Positions 22,485-32,770 of a DNA stretch of 64,000 nucleotides are shown one piece after another. The position numbers and the translations under genes are program-made. The stretch is from NCBI RefSeq assembly GCF_024868665.1, contig NC_079914.1, forward strand, positions 3,714,593 to 3,778,592, in the 5' to 3' direction. Position 1 is the first letter of the stretch. Each line of letters opens with the position of its first letter. This DNA comes from Triplophysa rosa. Taxonomy: Eukaryota; Chordata; Actinopteri; Cypriniformes; Nemacheilidae. Under the pieces are notes generated by a model. It was not told where the DNA came from. It saw only the letters and a list, made by a program, of their open reading frames with translations, and did no database searches.

Positions 22485-23248
22485 GTTAGACAGAAGAAAT
22501 ATTTGTACAAATTCTAGACATCATTTTGATTTATTTTATATTTTTTAGTCATAACAAGTTACTTTTTTTAGTGTTTATTGTTTGTAGGATTTTTACTCAT
22601 GTCCATTTTACTGTATTTAGTACAAATGGTGCAGGTTATGCCTCACAGTTTAGCGTTTTGAACAAACCCTTCACTTGTAATCAGTAATAATGACAGCACT
22701 AATAAACATGTCCGCTCTGTGTAACTACTGCACTGTACATCATCAGCAACAAAGTACATAGATCTGTTCATTTTCACTGCACGTGTGCGTTTGTGACGCA
22801 TCACCGAATAGCATTATCCACCTCAGCGATTAAACAAGGCCGTAAAGATCCTGAGATTGCAGAATTGCACACATGGACACACAATTTCATTAGTTACTGT
22901 TCCTGCAGGACATTGATATTCCTTAAACCTTGTGGTTAGCGTTCACTCCAAACCTCTATTATAAAGTAATAGAAAAAAATAATGCAGCCTGAACTGCTTA
23001 GTGTACATTTTACCTGATTTTTACTTACACCTGAGTTTATTTTGTTTTGGTCTTTGGCTTGCTATCATTTTTTATTTTTTTATTTAAACTTCGTATTTTT
23101 TAATGATTTTTTTATGAAGATGGTTGTTTTTAAAGTCTCTCGTTGGCCTGTGCTATAAAAAATACCTGTAAAAAATACCTGTAAGTAAAATGACATGTTT
23201 TTGATGTTATTTTACACCCAACTTGTAAATTTCCCTAATTTGACAATT

Positions 23249-23575
23249 TGGTAACACGTTACAATAAGGTGCAATTTTGTTAACAGTTTTTTTAATGTAT
23301 TAGCTAACTTGAACTAACAATGAACAATAGGTCTACAGCATTTAATAATCATAGTTCATGTTAATTTCAGAATTTACTAATACATTTTTAAAATCAAACG
23401 TTGTAACTGTTCACATTAGTTATTGCACAAAAAACTAACATGAATAACTGTATTGACATTAACTAACATTAGCAAGGATTAATAAATGCTAAAAAACTAT
23501 GTTGTTCATTGTTAGCTCATGATAGCTAATGCATTTACTTCAGTTTACAAATAGCACCTTATTGTAAAGTGTTGC
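23249..23575. mobile_element. TGGTAACAC...TTACAATAAGG MITE
   Basis: The left end TGGTAACACGTTACAATAAG and the right end accttattgtaaagtgttgc are inverted, with inner arms around tagctaacttgaactaac and gttagctcatgatagctaat. About 327 bp, non-coding. The right end is shared with the fragment at 134-203. Confidence 0.8.
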
Positions 23576-24073
23576 AGACTTTTTATTGTAAAATGTTGCC
23601 AATTTATATACAGCAATTAATAAATCCGTGAAAATTCTGTGAAATAAATGATAAAGTTTGTAAACGTACAGTTTTTACCATTTAAAGTATTATTTGAAAA
23701 TATTGCTAAGGCAACATTTCTAATTTTCATTGATTTTGAGAAATAAAAACATTGACACAACTTTAATATCATATATCCATGATAACAAATTCCTAAATAT
23801 TAACTCTTGTTGAGGTTGAGCTTTAAAAATGTAGCCAACAATGTAGATGTCATCATAACAGGTGCTAGCTGAATTCTAATTTATGTGTTTTATTACATAT
23901 GTTTGCATGCTGGATTCTGATTGGTCTGTCTTTTCTTCATCAATTTAACATCGGTATCCACCGTTGTCCTGTTTTAAATTCATAAACAAAGATGCAGGCT
24001 TCTGTCACGAGAAATAAAGTCCAATGACCTTATTTACTCTTCTTTGCCACCTCGCACTGGTATTTCCTTTAGG

Positions 24074-25990
24074 CAGTGGTGTAAAGTATTGGAGTAAATG
24101 TACTTAGTTACTTTACTTAAGTATCTTTTTGGCTACTTTGTAGTTGTACTGAGTATTAAAGATATTAGCAACTTTTACTCTCTACTTAACTACATTTTTG
24201 AACAAGTATATGTACTCTTTACTCCACTACATTTGTAATGACTAATGCAATTACACATTACATTTTGCATGGCACCTATCTTATAATTAATATTGCCATT
24301 TACAGGGCAATGAAGGTACTACAATCTTGTGGATTTTGCCCTAACTTACAAAAACTTGTCAACATGGCTTCTTTATATGAATATGAGTGCAGTATCAGGT
24401 AGATGTCAATCGCTGGCGGTTTATACACGGTTAGCCCTTACCCGCTATTTCTACAGTAATATATTGGCAACACTGTTGCCAGCTAGTTACTGTAGGTCAC
24501 ACATCTACAAAAGCTCTTATTTTTAAAACTAACTCTTCCTAAATGTGCTCTAAACATGTTTGCTCAAAATTTGACCATATGGTGGGACTATTGCCATGAA
24601 GTGATGTAAACCAGTAAAAAGAATGTATAGTATTTCAATTTTCAAAAGTGCTCTCACACTATATAGACAAAATATTAACCTATAGAATGAGTCGGACACA
24701 GAGAAATGAACAATTCACATATGAATCTCAACAATGGTGACAATCAACTGAACAGCTTCATGCTGCAATGCATGCTGGGTACATAGTACAAAACTCATTC
24801 ATGATTGTTTGTCACCATTGATGAGGTTTGTATGTCAAGTGTCTAATTGTGTCTCAATTGCAAAGAAAGATTTTCTGACAGAGATCTTTCCATTACAACA
24901 TGTAATCACTTTACCAAACATATCTTAATAAATCTTAAATGCTATATTATTATTATTTAATGATTGAATTCTTTCAGATGTATCTTCAGTTACTAAGCAA
25001 ACATAAAGTTGCGGTTCCTGTAAAGTCCCTTTCAGTGTTATTGTATAAGTGTACATTTTAAAGCTACAAGAAAGTCAAAGAGTCCAACCAAAGCAAACAC
25101 TGATCGCCATAATGGTGACTTAAAACACAATTGAACCACTATGAACTAGAGTTCAATCTCAATAAGATCTTACACAGATGACAGAAATAAAGTGAAAGTG
25201 GTGTCTGTAATATGTGAAGATGTTATTGATGTTTGTGTTTAATTCTCCTCTGGTGAAATCTTGACAGATTTATTGTGTTCATCTGTTATTTACACGTGTT
25301 CATCTAAGACTGTGTGACTTAAGTGCGTTAATAGATTCTTTATAATGTATCTTCAAACAGCCATTGCAGTAGTTTACTGTAAAACACCTACAGTAACTAG
25401 CAGGCAACAGTGTTGCCAATACAGTATATTACTGTAGAAATGGCAGGTAAGGGCTAACAGTGTATGTGAAATGAGGACATGACTGCAGCTGGCCATGAGG
25501 CCCAAACCAGCATGTCCAGTGCAAAAAGGCTTTGACTTTTTGATTTTACTTAACATTACTTTATTTATCCGTTATATTGAAGAGACCTTTTTGAAGGAGT
25601 TTGGTTTACTTATGAGCAGTTGAGCTTAAATGAGACTTGGGTGTTTGTAATAGACGTACAGTAGGTTATGATGTCGGCCATGATTTGTTGCAATTTTGAG
25701 GTGTTCAGTCTTATTATGATTTAAGAAAATAAATGCGATTGCTCTCCTCACAAATCGACTGTTTCTAGTTTTTCCACTGACATGTCTCTTAAGTGTTGAG
25801 GACTAGTGCTGCTTTGAGCCTACATTCAGTATGAGTAAAATACTCAAGTACTGTTCAAATCAGATACTCGAAGACTTTTACTCAAGTCGTTTTGGAATTG
25901 GTGACTTGTAACTTGTAATGGAGTAATTTTCACTGCAAGGTATCTGTACTTTTACTTAAGTATGGTTTTCAGGTACTCTTTACACCTCTG
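24074..25990. mobile_element. Non-autonomous hAT element, exact 8-bp TSD
   Basis: Termini CAGTGGTGTAAAGTATTGGA and tactctttacacctctg are inverted and lie between perfect direct copies of CCTTTAGG (24066-24073 and 25991-25998). Subterminal regions are rich in gtacttaagtac-type motifs. At 1917 bp no transposase domain is visible. Two segments about 1 kb apart are inverted copies of each other (24427-24506 and 25384-25462). Confidence 0.93.
24427..25462. repeat. Internal ~75-bp inverted repeat pair in the hAT element
   Basis: The left arm (24427-24506) has tttctacagtaatatattgg, caacactgttgcc and gttactgtagg; the right arm (25384-25462) is its complement, with cctacagtaactag, ggcaacagtgttgcc and tactgtagaaat. 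The intervening 0.9 kb includes another small pair around caatggtgacaatca (about 24733) and gtcaccattg (about 24811). Confidence 0.8.
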
Positions 25991-26961
25991 CCTTTAGGAA
26001 ATGCAAATCAGGTTTATCTCATGCTCCGTTCACCTCCTTCAAAACATGTCCAGCTGCACACTAATTTAAAGAGTTTGGACAGCATGGAAACAACCTTTCG
26101 GAGAAAGTGGAGCGCTATTAGTGGGGTCATTACTAAACGCAGGCTTCTGAGCCTCAGGGGAAGATCCAGAGGAAAGCAAAACCTCCCTGATCCGTAATGG
26201 CGGTGAAATAAACCTCAGACGTCAAAGCACTTTCCCACCGAGCTTCCTCCTCGACATGTAAATCAATGCCTCTCAGGAGAGGTGAGGTAGAGACATCCCG
26301 CTCAGAGCGGACTTTGATTCGCTCGCTCTTTCGCGTGGAGGTTGGCCCGGATCTTAAGAGCGGCTTTCATCTGTGATAATCCTTGAATTAGGAGCGTTCT
26401 CCAGGGACGTTTGTGATGTGTCGGGTTGCTCTCTGCTATCATGGCAGTGCTAAATAAGAATCTGATTTGAATTTCTAAATATCAGGGCGTTCTGTTTTTA
26501 TGCACCAAATAGAAGTTTCACCCCGAAAGTGAAATGAACCATATTTAATACAAATATGAACTAATGCTGGGGTGGGTTGCTGGAACGTTGCTGCATGGTT
26601 GGATGGTTTCACTTACAGAACCCACCTGCAAGTCTCCATATTAATCTGTTCCCTATGGCTTTGAAATGTATGAGCTGGAATGGATAGTGAAGGGAAACAT
26701 GGCGTACATAGGAATTGAAAGCATCCCAGGATGCACCTCATGATTTACATGAGAGAATTAGGGACTTGATGGTTTATCCACTCTTAAAGTGTCCAAGACC
26801 ATTCTAAATTAAACGAGTAAACCGATCCAGTAAAATATACAATTACGTAATAACATTTTTATTAATGAACTGTTTAATAAAACCATTTTGAGTCAGACGT
26901 CCCATCACTTCTCTGTGTCTTTGTTTCAATTGTTGGCTTTTTGTTTTTCTCATTGTTTCAG

Positions 26962-27150
26962 ATCCAGCAAGCAGCAGAGCGACCTGAGAGGAATTTCGTG
27001 GACACGCGGCAGCTGAAAGTGTGCGCGACATGCTTCGACCTGTCTGTCAGTCTGCTGCGGGTTCTGGAAATGACTATCACTCTAGTACCGCAGATCTTCC
27101 TGGACTGGTCCCGCCCCTCCGCCGAGCTGCTGCTTCGACGATTGGCTCAG
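26962..27150 (+). CDS. rnf123: rnf123 exon I
   Basis: A 189-bp, phase 0-0 exon of 63 codons, the longest here: [63 protein letters not shown]. Acceptor ttgtttcag, donor gtgagg. It is GC-richer than the flanking introns. Strong identity to RNF123 throughout. Confidence 0.96.
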
Positions 27151-27513
27151 GTGAGGGATTGACAGCAGATATGTTTTTTGAAGACACTGCTATGAAATCT
27201 AAACGTGATATTCTCCTGTTTGCTCGGAGCTTATCAGTTTAAGCGCAGAAGTAATTTTCCATTCAATCATAATGTGTTCACCTTGCTGACATCACGTTTC
27301 CTGCAACACTATTTTTATGAGGAACTGTAAATGAATAATCTCTTCTAAAGCGATTGCACTTTATTAAACATGATTCATATTTTTTTTCTGTCCGGAAGGA
27401 AATGTGTTGTAATGTAACGTGTGTTTGTGTGGTGCTTTAACAGACGAAACTCAATGGTTGGTAGGCATTATTAAATGCCCACTTATTGCCCCAATAAAGC
27501 AAGTCGTTCTTAC

Positions 27514-28088
27514 TAGAGATGCACTGATATATTGGCCAAAAATTGGTATCGGTCTTTAAAAGCAACTTTTCACACTTTCGGCTATCGGCCAGCCGATGAT
27601 CAGTGCCGATATGTATTGTCAATCAAAAGAGCACAAGAAATTGCAATTGATTTGTGCTCTGTATATAGAAAATGTTAAGAAACATCACCAGGTTGATGTT
27701 CAATATTAATAATCATATTATGAATTAATAACATTCATGAAGTTAAGAAATGAAGAGTTTGGTTCCAAAATGAGATAACTCCGTTTTAACAATTTTTCAA
27801 AAATCAAGTTTTTTTTTGTGCATTCCAATTAATCAAACTGCAGTTGGTTTGTTTTGATTTAAGCCATAATAACAAAAAATACAGCTAACTAACACAATAA
27901 AACACAATAAAAACATGATTACATAATAGAAAACATGATTTTTGAAATTTTTTGAAAATGGAGATATCTCATTTTGGAACCAAACTCTTCAAATATTTAT
28001 TGAATCTTCAGAACCGTTATTAGCAGATATCACTCTGAATAATCGGCTATTAGTAACGGTGGAGAAATGCAGTACCGGTGCATCTCTA
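27514..28088. mobile_element. hAT-type MITE, exact 8-bp TSD
   Basis: The element starts TAGAGATGCACTGATATATT and ends ccggtgcatctcta. Perfect copies of GTTCTTAC flank it at 27506-27513 and 28089-28096. 575 bp with no transposase. A large internal hairpin (27751-27991) appears to be a second element inside. Confidence 0.94.
27751..27991. mobile_element. Hairpin element nested in the hAT MITE
   Basis: The left arm aagagtttggttccaaaatg followed by agata pairs with tatctcattttggaaccaaa followed by ctctt on the right. The centre (27829-27920: aatcaaactgcagttggttt, gctaactaacacaataaaac) occurs separately at 39025-39115, which shows it is a dispersed repeat in its own right. Confidence 0.8.
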
Positions 28089-28257
28089 GTTCTTACATAT
28101 TTGTCTTTTTGTAGTTTACATTAATGGAGTTTTTAGATTTCTGTATTTATGCACAAAAGTTTAATGTAATGGTTGTATAATGCACCAACGTCGGCACTTT
28201 AATAGAATTTTCTTAATAATTTGTGTATATCAACGTTGTACTGATGTCATACTTAAC

Positions 28258-28434
28258 TAGGGTTGGGAATCGTTTGAATATTAGCGATTCCAATTCCGAT
28301 TCTGCTTATCGATATCGATTCTTGGTTTCGATTCCACAGTTAAAGTAAAACATTTAGATCAACCTGTATGGTCATTTAGCCTGCTTATTCACTTGTTTGC
28401 AAAAAATATATATATATTTATGAGCACCGTTTTG
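28258..28434. repeat. hAT left-end remnant
   Basis: TAGGGTTGGGAATCGTTTGA followed by atattagcgattcc and cgatatcgattc matches the end of a common hAT-type repeat of the TAGGGNTGGGNATCG class. Its right end was not found; the LTR element starts immediately after. Confidence 0.6.
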
Positions 28435-28941
28435 TGTAACGGTCCTGTCTGCCCCCTTGTGTTCCCTTGCCAGCTTTCCCCGTGTTTTCACTCCATGGAC
28501 TCTTATTCACCGCACCTTTAACAGTCACGGACTACACTCCCCATAATCCTTTGCACCAGTTCGTCACCATCTTTGATTACACCCTCACCTGAGACTCACG
28601 ATTGCACCCACACATGATCGTCATTCCCTGGACTTTTTATATTCCTTGTGTTTTATTCTGTTCTTGGTCAAGTCTTGTTGTATTATGTTTGCTCTAGCTC
28701 CGACTTCGTACTTAACAGTTGTTTGTGGAGTTACTTACCCGTGGATGTTACCAGTTATTTGTGGATTTACTTACCTGTGGATGTTACCTGTTGTTTGTGG
28801 AATTACTTACACGTGGATGTTGCCTGTTGTTTTTGGATTTACATACCTGTCTTCTGTTCACTTGTTCCCTGCAATAAACCACCAGTCTCCTTCAGTTCCC
28901 TGTGTGGCATCGTCCTTCCGTCTGCTTGTGAAGTTGTTACA
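28435..28941 (+). repeat. 5' LTR
   Basis: 507 bp with TG...CA termini and TGTAAC/GTTACA end symmetry. A TATATT box at 28638-28643 precedes the predicted transcript start at about 28666 (ggtcaagtctt). Downstream, 28718-28850 holds about four imperfect tandem ~36-bp units with gttgtttgtggaattactta and cctgtggatgtta. The polyadenylation-like aataaa lies at 28873-28878. Confidence 0.88.
28638..28676 (+). promoter_or_regulatory. LTR promoter: TATA box and self-primer start
   Basis: TATATT at 28638 is followed 28 bp later by GGTCAAGTCTT, the likely 5' end of the transcript. The 3' LTR copy has GGTCAGGTCTT at the same spacing and is fully complementary to the site after the 5' LTR; this copy has one mismatch. 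Confidence 0.6.
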
Positions 28942-28942
28942 G

Positions 28943-28953
28943 AAGACCTGACC
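28943..28953 (+). other. Self-complementary primer-binding site
   Basis: AAGACCTGACC starts one base after the LTR end and pairs perfectly with the start-site motif at 30972-30982. In the Tf1/sushi group the 5' end of the RNA folds back onto such a site to prime reverse transcription. Pairing is seen; function is inferred. Confidence 0.65.
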
Positions 28954-28963
28954 CAAACTACGA

Positions 28964-29355
28964 TGTGCAAACTGCAACGGGACCCGGACATCTTCTCTCC
29001 GGTGACTCGACTCCTGCAACTCCGGCAGGATGGTATGTCTCTGGAGAGATACGTGGAGGATTTTTTGGAGGCGTGCAGACTGGTGAGTTGGAGCGACCCA
29101 GAGTTTAACAATTTGTTCCTGACTGGGCTGGATGATGAGCTGCTCGCAGATGCATACCCCCTGGAGGATTTTCTCAACCTAATCCTCCAGGCTATGGGGT
29201 ATGAACTCTGCTTCGGGAGGAGTGATGGGGGCGGGCATAGTAGTTATCCAGTCCCAGTCGCAAATGGGGGGTCTGTTCCAGCTCACATGGGGTGCACGCC
29301 TCAATCCTCCACTGCCCAGCACTCCTCCACAAAGCCTCACTGCCGTGGGAAATGA
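28964..29355 (+). pseudogene. gag-like reading frame of the LTR element
   Basis: From the ATG at 28964 the frame encodes about 130 residues, including VTRLLQLRQDGMSLERYVED and FLEACRLVSW, and ends at a stop at 29353. The SLERYVEDFLE...C.LVSW...L...F..GLD pattern resembles capsid-type segments in fish gypsy-like elements. The frame is also open upstream through the LTR (from 28648), but the real start should lie after the primer site. No zinc knuckle is visible. The Pro-rich repeat frame that follows is shifted by +1 and separated by the stop, so the product is probably truncated. Confidence 0.6.
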
Positions 29356-29386
29356 CGTGGATGCCGTAGCACATCCTTAAAGGGCC

Positions 29387-30110
29387 TTGAGCCGGTCCCG
29401 TCCAGTCTTCCAGAAGCCTTCGAGCCGGTCCCGTCCGGCCTTCCAGAGGTCTCCGAGCCAGTCCTGTCCAGCCTTCCAGAGGTCTTCGAGCCGGTCCCGT
29501 CCGGCCTTCCAGAGGTCCTTCAAGCCGGTCCTTTCCGGCCTTCCAGAAGTCTGCGAGCCAGTCCTGTCCGGCCTTCCAGAGGTCTTCGAGCCGGTTCCGT
29601 TCGGCCTTCCAGTGTCCTTCCAGCCGATCCCGTCCGGCCTTCCAGTGTCCTTCCAGCCGGTCCCGTCCGGCCTTCCAGAAGTCTGCGAGCCGGTTCCGTT
29701 CGGCCTTCCAGTGTCCTTCCAGCCGATCCCGTCCGGCCTTCCAGTGTCCTTCCAGCCGGTCCCGTCCGGCCTTCCAGCCGGTCCCGTCCGGCCTTCCAGA
29801 GGCCTTCGAGCCAGTCCTGTCCGGCCTTCCAATGTCCTTCCAGCCGGTCCCGTCCAGCCTTCCCGAGGTCTCCGAGCCGGTCCCGTCCGGCCTTCCAGAG
29901 GTCTCCGAGCCAGTCCCATCCGGCCTTCTAGAGGCCTTAGAGCCGGTCCCATCCGGTCGTCCAGAGGCCTTTGAGCCGGTTCTGCCCGTCATCCAGAGGC
30001 CTTCGAGCCGGTTCCGTCCGGTCGTCCAGAGGCCTTCGAGCCGGTCCCGTCCGGCCTTCCAGCAGTCTCCAAGCCGGTCCTGTCCGGCCTTCCAGAGCCC
30101 TCGCCCGAGT
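29387..30110 (+). repeat. 33-bp coding minisatellite
   Basis: About twenty imperfect copies of a 33-bp unit built from ccggtcccgtccggccttcc and agaggtcttcgag. Because 33 is a multiple of three the array is open on both strands; in sense one frame gives an 11-residue Pro-rich period (for example SGLPEVFEPVP) over 29387-29974. Some units are shortened by internal deletion (cttccagtgtccttccagcc). Much richer in GC than its surroundings. Its frame is +1 relative to the gag-like frame. Confidence 0.9.
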
Positions 30111-30370
30111 CATCCCCTGAGCCCTCCTCAGGACCCTCCAGCTCAGTCCTGGCTGATTTGCCCGAGATCACCGCTGTGGCCACCTTGGCAGTGGCGGTGG
30201 CGTGCGTCTGGGTGGTACAGACGACCGGGGGGTCTCCCCTGGAATTTTTTGGGGGGGTGCAGTATCGGTCTGTAGTGGCCGTCCCAGTACTTACGCTCCA
30301 GGCCACCAAACCGGGGAAGCGCAAGCCTGCTGCTATTGCCGTGGTTGTGGTGACGTTAGGCTGCGTTCAG

Positions 30371-30640
30371 CCCCTGCTTCCCCGGCAACACCGCCAAGGC
30401 AGCCATCAGCCCTTGCTCCTCATCTCCCGATTCCGATGTCATGGCCACGGCATCCATCAGCCCCTGCTTCCCCGGCAACACCACCAAGGCAGCCATCAGC
30501 CCCTGCTCCTTGTCTCCCGATTCTGATGTCACGGCCACGGCATCCATCAGCCCCTGCTTCCCCGGCAACACCGCCAAGGCAGCCATCAGCCCCTGCTCCT
30601 TGTCTCCCGATTCCGACGTCACGGCCACTGCACCGTTCCC
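30371..30640 (+). repeat. Three 90-bp tandem repeats
   Basis: Three nearly identical units start cccctgcttccccggcaaca at 30371, 30461 and 30551, an exact 90-bp period; the last is slightly shortened and diverges at its end. Also divisible by three and open in several frames. Lies between the 33-bp array and the 3' LTR, after a gaattttttggggggg tract (30242-30257) that could be a displaced polypurine-like signal. Confidence 0.92.
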
Positions 30641-30740
30641 TGCTCCTCACCTCCCAGCTCCGCTGACTGTCTGGCTCCTGGTAAGGCCCGCACCTCTGCG
30701 GCCACCCAAACGGCCCGCACCTCCGCGGCCGCCCGAGTAC

Positions 30741-31250
30741 TGTAACGGTCCTGTTTGCCCCCTTGTGTTCTCCTGCCAGCTTTCCCCGTGTTTTCACTCC
30801 ATGGACTCTTATTCACCGCACCTTTAACAGTCACGGACGACACTCCCCATAATATTTTGCACCAGTTCATCACCATCTTTGATTACAACCGCACCTGAGA
30901 CTCATGGTTGCACCCACACCTGATCGTCATTCCCTGGACTCTTTATATTCCTTGTGTTTTGCTCTGTTCTTGGTCAGGTCTTGTTGTATTATGTTTGCTC
31001 TAGCTTCGACTTCGTACTTACCAGTTGTTTGTGGAGTTACTTACCTGTGGATGTTACCAGTTATTTGTGGATTTACTTACCCGTGGATATTACCTTTTGT
31101 TTGTGGAATTACCTGCCCGTGGATGTTACCTGTTGTTTTTGGATTTACTTACCTGTCTTCTGTTCACCTGTTCCCTGCAATAAACTATCACCAGTCTCCT
31201 TCAGTTCCCTGTGTGGCATCGTCCTTCCGTCTGCTTGTGAAGTTGTTACA
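30741..31250 (+). repeat. 3' LTR
   Basis: 510 bp, collinear with the 5' LTR including the TATATT box (30944-30949), the start-site motif GGTCAGGTCTT (30972-30982), the ~36-bp subrepeats (31022-31160) and aataaa (31180-31185). The comparison shows scattered substitutions, for example ctacactcc against cgacactcc and tcaagtcttg against tcaggtcttg. No polypurine tract lies directly upstream. Confidence 0.88.
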
Positions 31251-32395
31251 CATAGAACCATGTTTTTTCTGATTTATTATCTGTATCCATTCAAAGTTTT
31301 GAATAAAAAGAGAATAAAGAGAAAAGAGAAAAAAAAGAGAAAATAGTACTTCAGATTAAGTAGCTTTTATTTTCAAACTTTTACATTTACTATATTATCA
31401 AAATAGAAGTTGTTGCAATGTTCGAGAATAAATTAAACGTATTTGGTTTGAATTTGCATTAAGTACACTTTAAGTACACTTCTGTAATGTACTTAAAGTG
31501 CTCCATTGTCACACATTAATTTTATACTTAATATACTACAAATACAGTATATATTTCTTCTAGTCATGCTGTTTCAAAAATAGCACAGTTGAGTACACTT
31601 AGATCTTCTCTTGAAGAAGTTTATCTTAAAAAGAACTAAAAAAAATTAGACACATTAAAACATAAAATTAGCAGAGCACTTTAAGTACATTTAAGTGTAT
31701 TTAGTGCACAATTTGTTTAGACCTTTTGTGCCCGATTGTCGCACTTTAGCAGCATACAAAATCTATATCGGTCTGAATCTAAGTCGAATTGAATTAAATA
31801 AACAAAAATTGTTCTGTCATAAAGTGTTGAGGCCAAACAACAGCATTGAAGGTCTGTCAGTCATTTAATGCTTTTCACGTTTTGTGTGTCCTTGTTTTTG
31901 GAAATGCTTGTTTTTGTGTCTTTGTGTATGTGTGCGAAAGAAGATTTTGACGCTGTATGTACACACTGTATGCAGATGAGGTATCCTTGGCATGTTTAAT
32001 GGTTTTGTGGCCTCAAATAAAAGCAAAGGCTTTGAAAATGAAAATTTTCACTGTGCTTGAGGAGGATTCGTTCCCAGTGGAGCATCTATACACCTGCGGC
32101 TTATAATCAGGGTTTAACTGAAACACACCTGTGAGCACAGCAGGCGTCCACATGTCCTTGAGAAGAACACATTCACCCCCCACATCCCATATACTGCACA
32201 CGTTTGCCTCACATTTATTATTTCCCCTTCCTTAGCAGCACTAAATGAACATAACAACAGTACTGTATGCATTTTGAGGATGGAAGACTAAAATAAATTT
32301 TCTTTATAATAACATTTATGGATTTTGAATATTGTCATGTAGCAGATGAGTAATCCTGGCGTCAGTGTAAAATAAGTTTCATGTTATGTAACACT

Positions 32396-32466
32396 TAAGT
32401 TAAAGAGGAAAATTCTTTCATTGTTTATTCAACCTCATGTCATTCCAAACCTGTATGACTTTCTGC
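32396..32466. repeat. TTAA-MITE fragment
   Basis: TTAAGTTAAAGAGGAAAATT, then tttattcaacctcatgtcat and tccaaacctgtatgacttt, is a diverged left arm of the family. It is cut directly at the start of an LTR fragment. Confidence 0.55.
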
Positions 32467-32770
32467 CTCTTTTGGTCATGTTTTTCTTAGTCTTGTGGCA
32501 GGATCATGACAGACCCACGTGTTTAGTGTGGAGAGAGACATGGTGTTGTTTGTTTTGGCGTGCCATGCGCTCTTTCCGGTCTCATCTTTAACCCCGCCCC
32601 CTCGTTTCCTCGTTTAACTTCCCGCTGTTGTATTACCCACACCTGCCCATTGTTATCTTCCCTTCTTAGTTCCCCTATTTAATGCCCTTGTGTTTGCTGT
32701 CCTGTGCTATTTCATTTTGATTCGTTGCTCAGTATTTTTGCATGTTTGTAGACTTACCTCATGTCCTGGT
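32467..32770 (+). repeat. Truncated LTR fragment
   Basis: The sequence from ctgcctcttttggtcatgtt through gtggcaggatcatgacagac and ggagagagacatgg is almost identical to the first part of the solo LTR at 37351-37918, then diverges with related motifs (tcccctatttaatgcccttg). The terminal TGTCATGATT and the 3' end are missing. Same orientation as the solo LTR. Confidence 0.75.

Larger units (their letters stand above)
22485..26961. other. Intron H-I with two transposons
   Basis: Contains a MITE (23249-23575) and a hAT element (24074-25990). Stretches 22485-23248, 23576-24065 and 26000-26961 show nothing supportable beyond intron sequence. Confidence 0.65.
28435..31250 (+). mobile_element. Non-autonomous LTR retrotransposon, self-priming type
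   Basis: Two direct LTRs (28435-28941 and 30741-31250) begin TGTAACGGTCCTG and end AGTTGTTACA. Between them are 1.8 kb of GC-rich sequence: a gag-like frame, a 33-bp repeat array and a 90-bp repeat array, with no protease, RT or integrase. No tRNA-type primer site (starting TGG) follows the 5' LTR. Instead AAGACCTGACC (28943-28953) is exactly complementary to GGTCAGGTCTT in the 3' LTR (30972-30982), 28 bp after a TATATT box. That is the arrangement known for self-priming Tf1/sushi elements. The flanks do not form a target duplication and the LTRs differ at many positions, so the copy is old or recombined. Confidence 0.85.

Noticed and set aside
28648..28941. Protein-coding start of the gag-like frame within the 5' LTR
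   Set aside because: Openness is explained by the 36-bp repeats; the predicted transcript begins at about 28666, after this ATG, so a start at 28964 is more plausible.
29192..29992. Long minus-strand ORF (266 codons, Arg/Gly/Lys-rich)
   Set aside because: It is the antisense of the 33-bp array. Periodicity divisible by three keeps several frames open on both strands; no start context, promoter or family evidence.
29387..30110. Possible CRISPR-like repeat array
   Set aside because: Units are contiguous 33-bp tandem repeats without unique spacers, inside a retroelement in a vertebrate genome.
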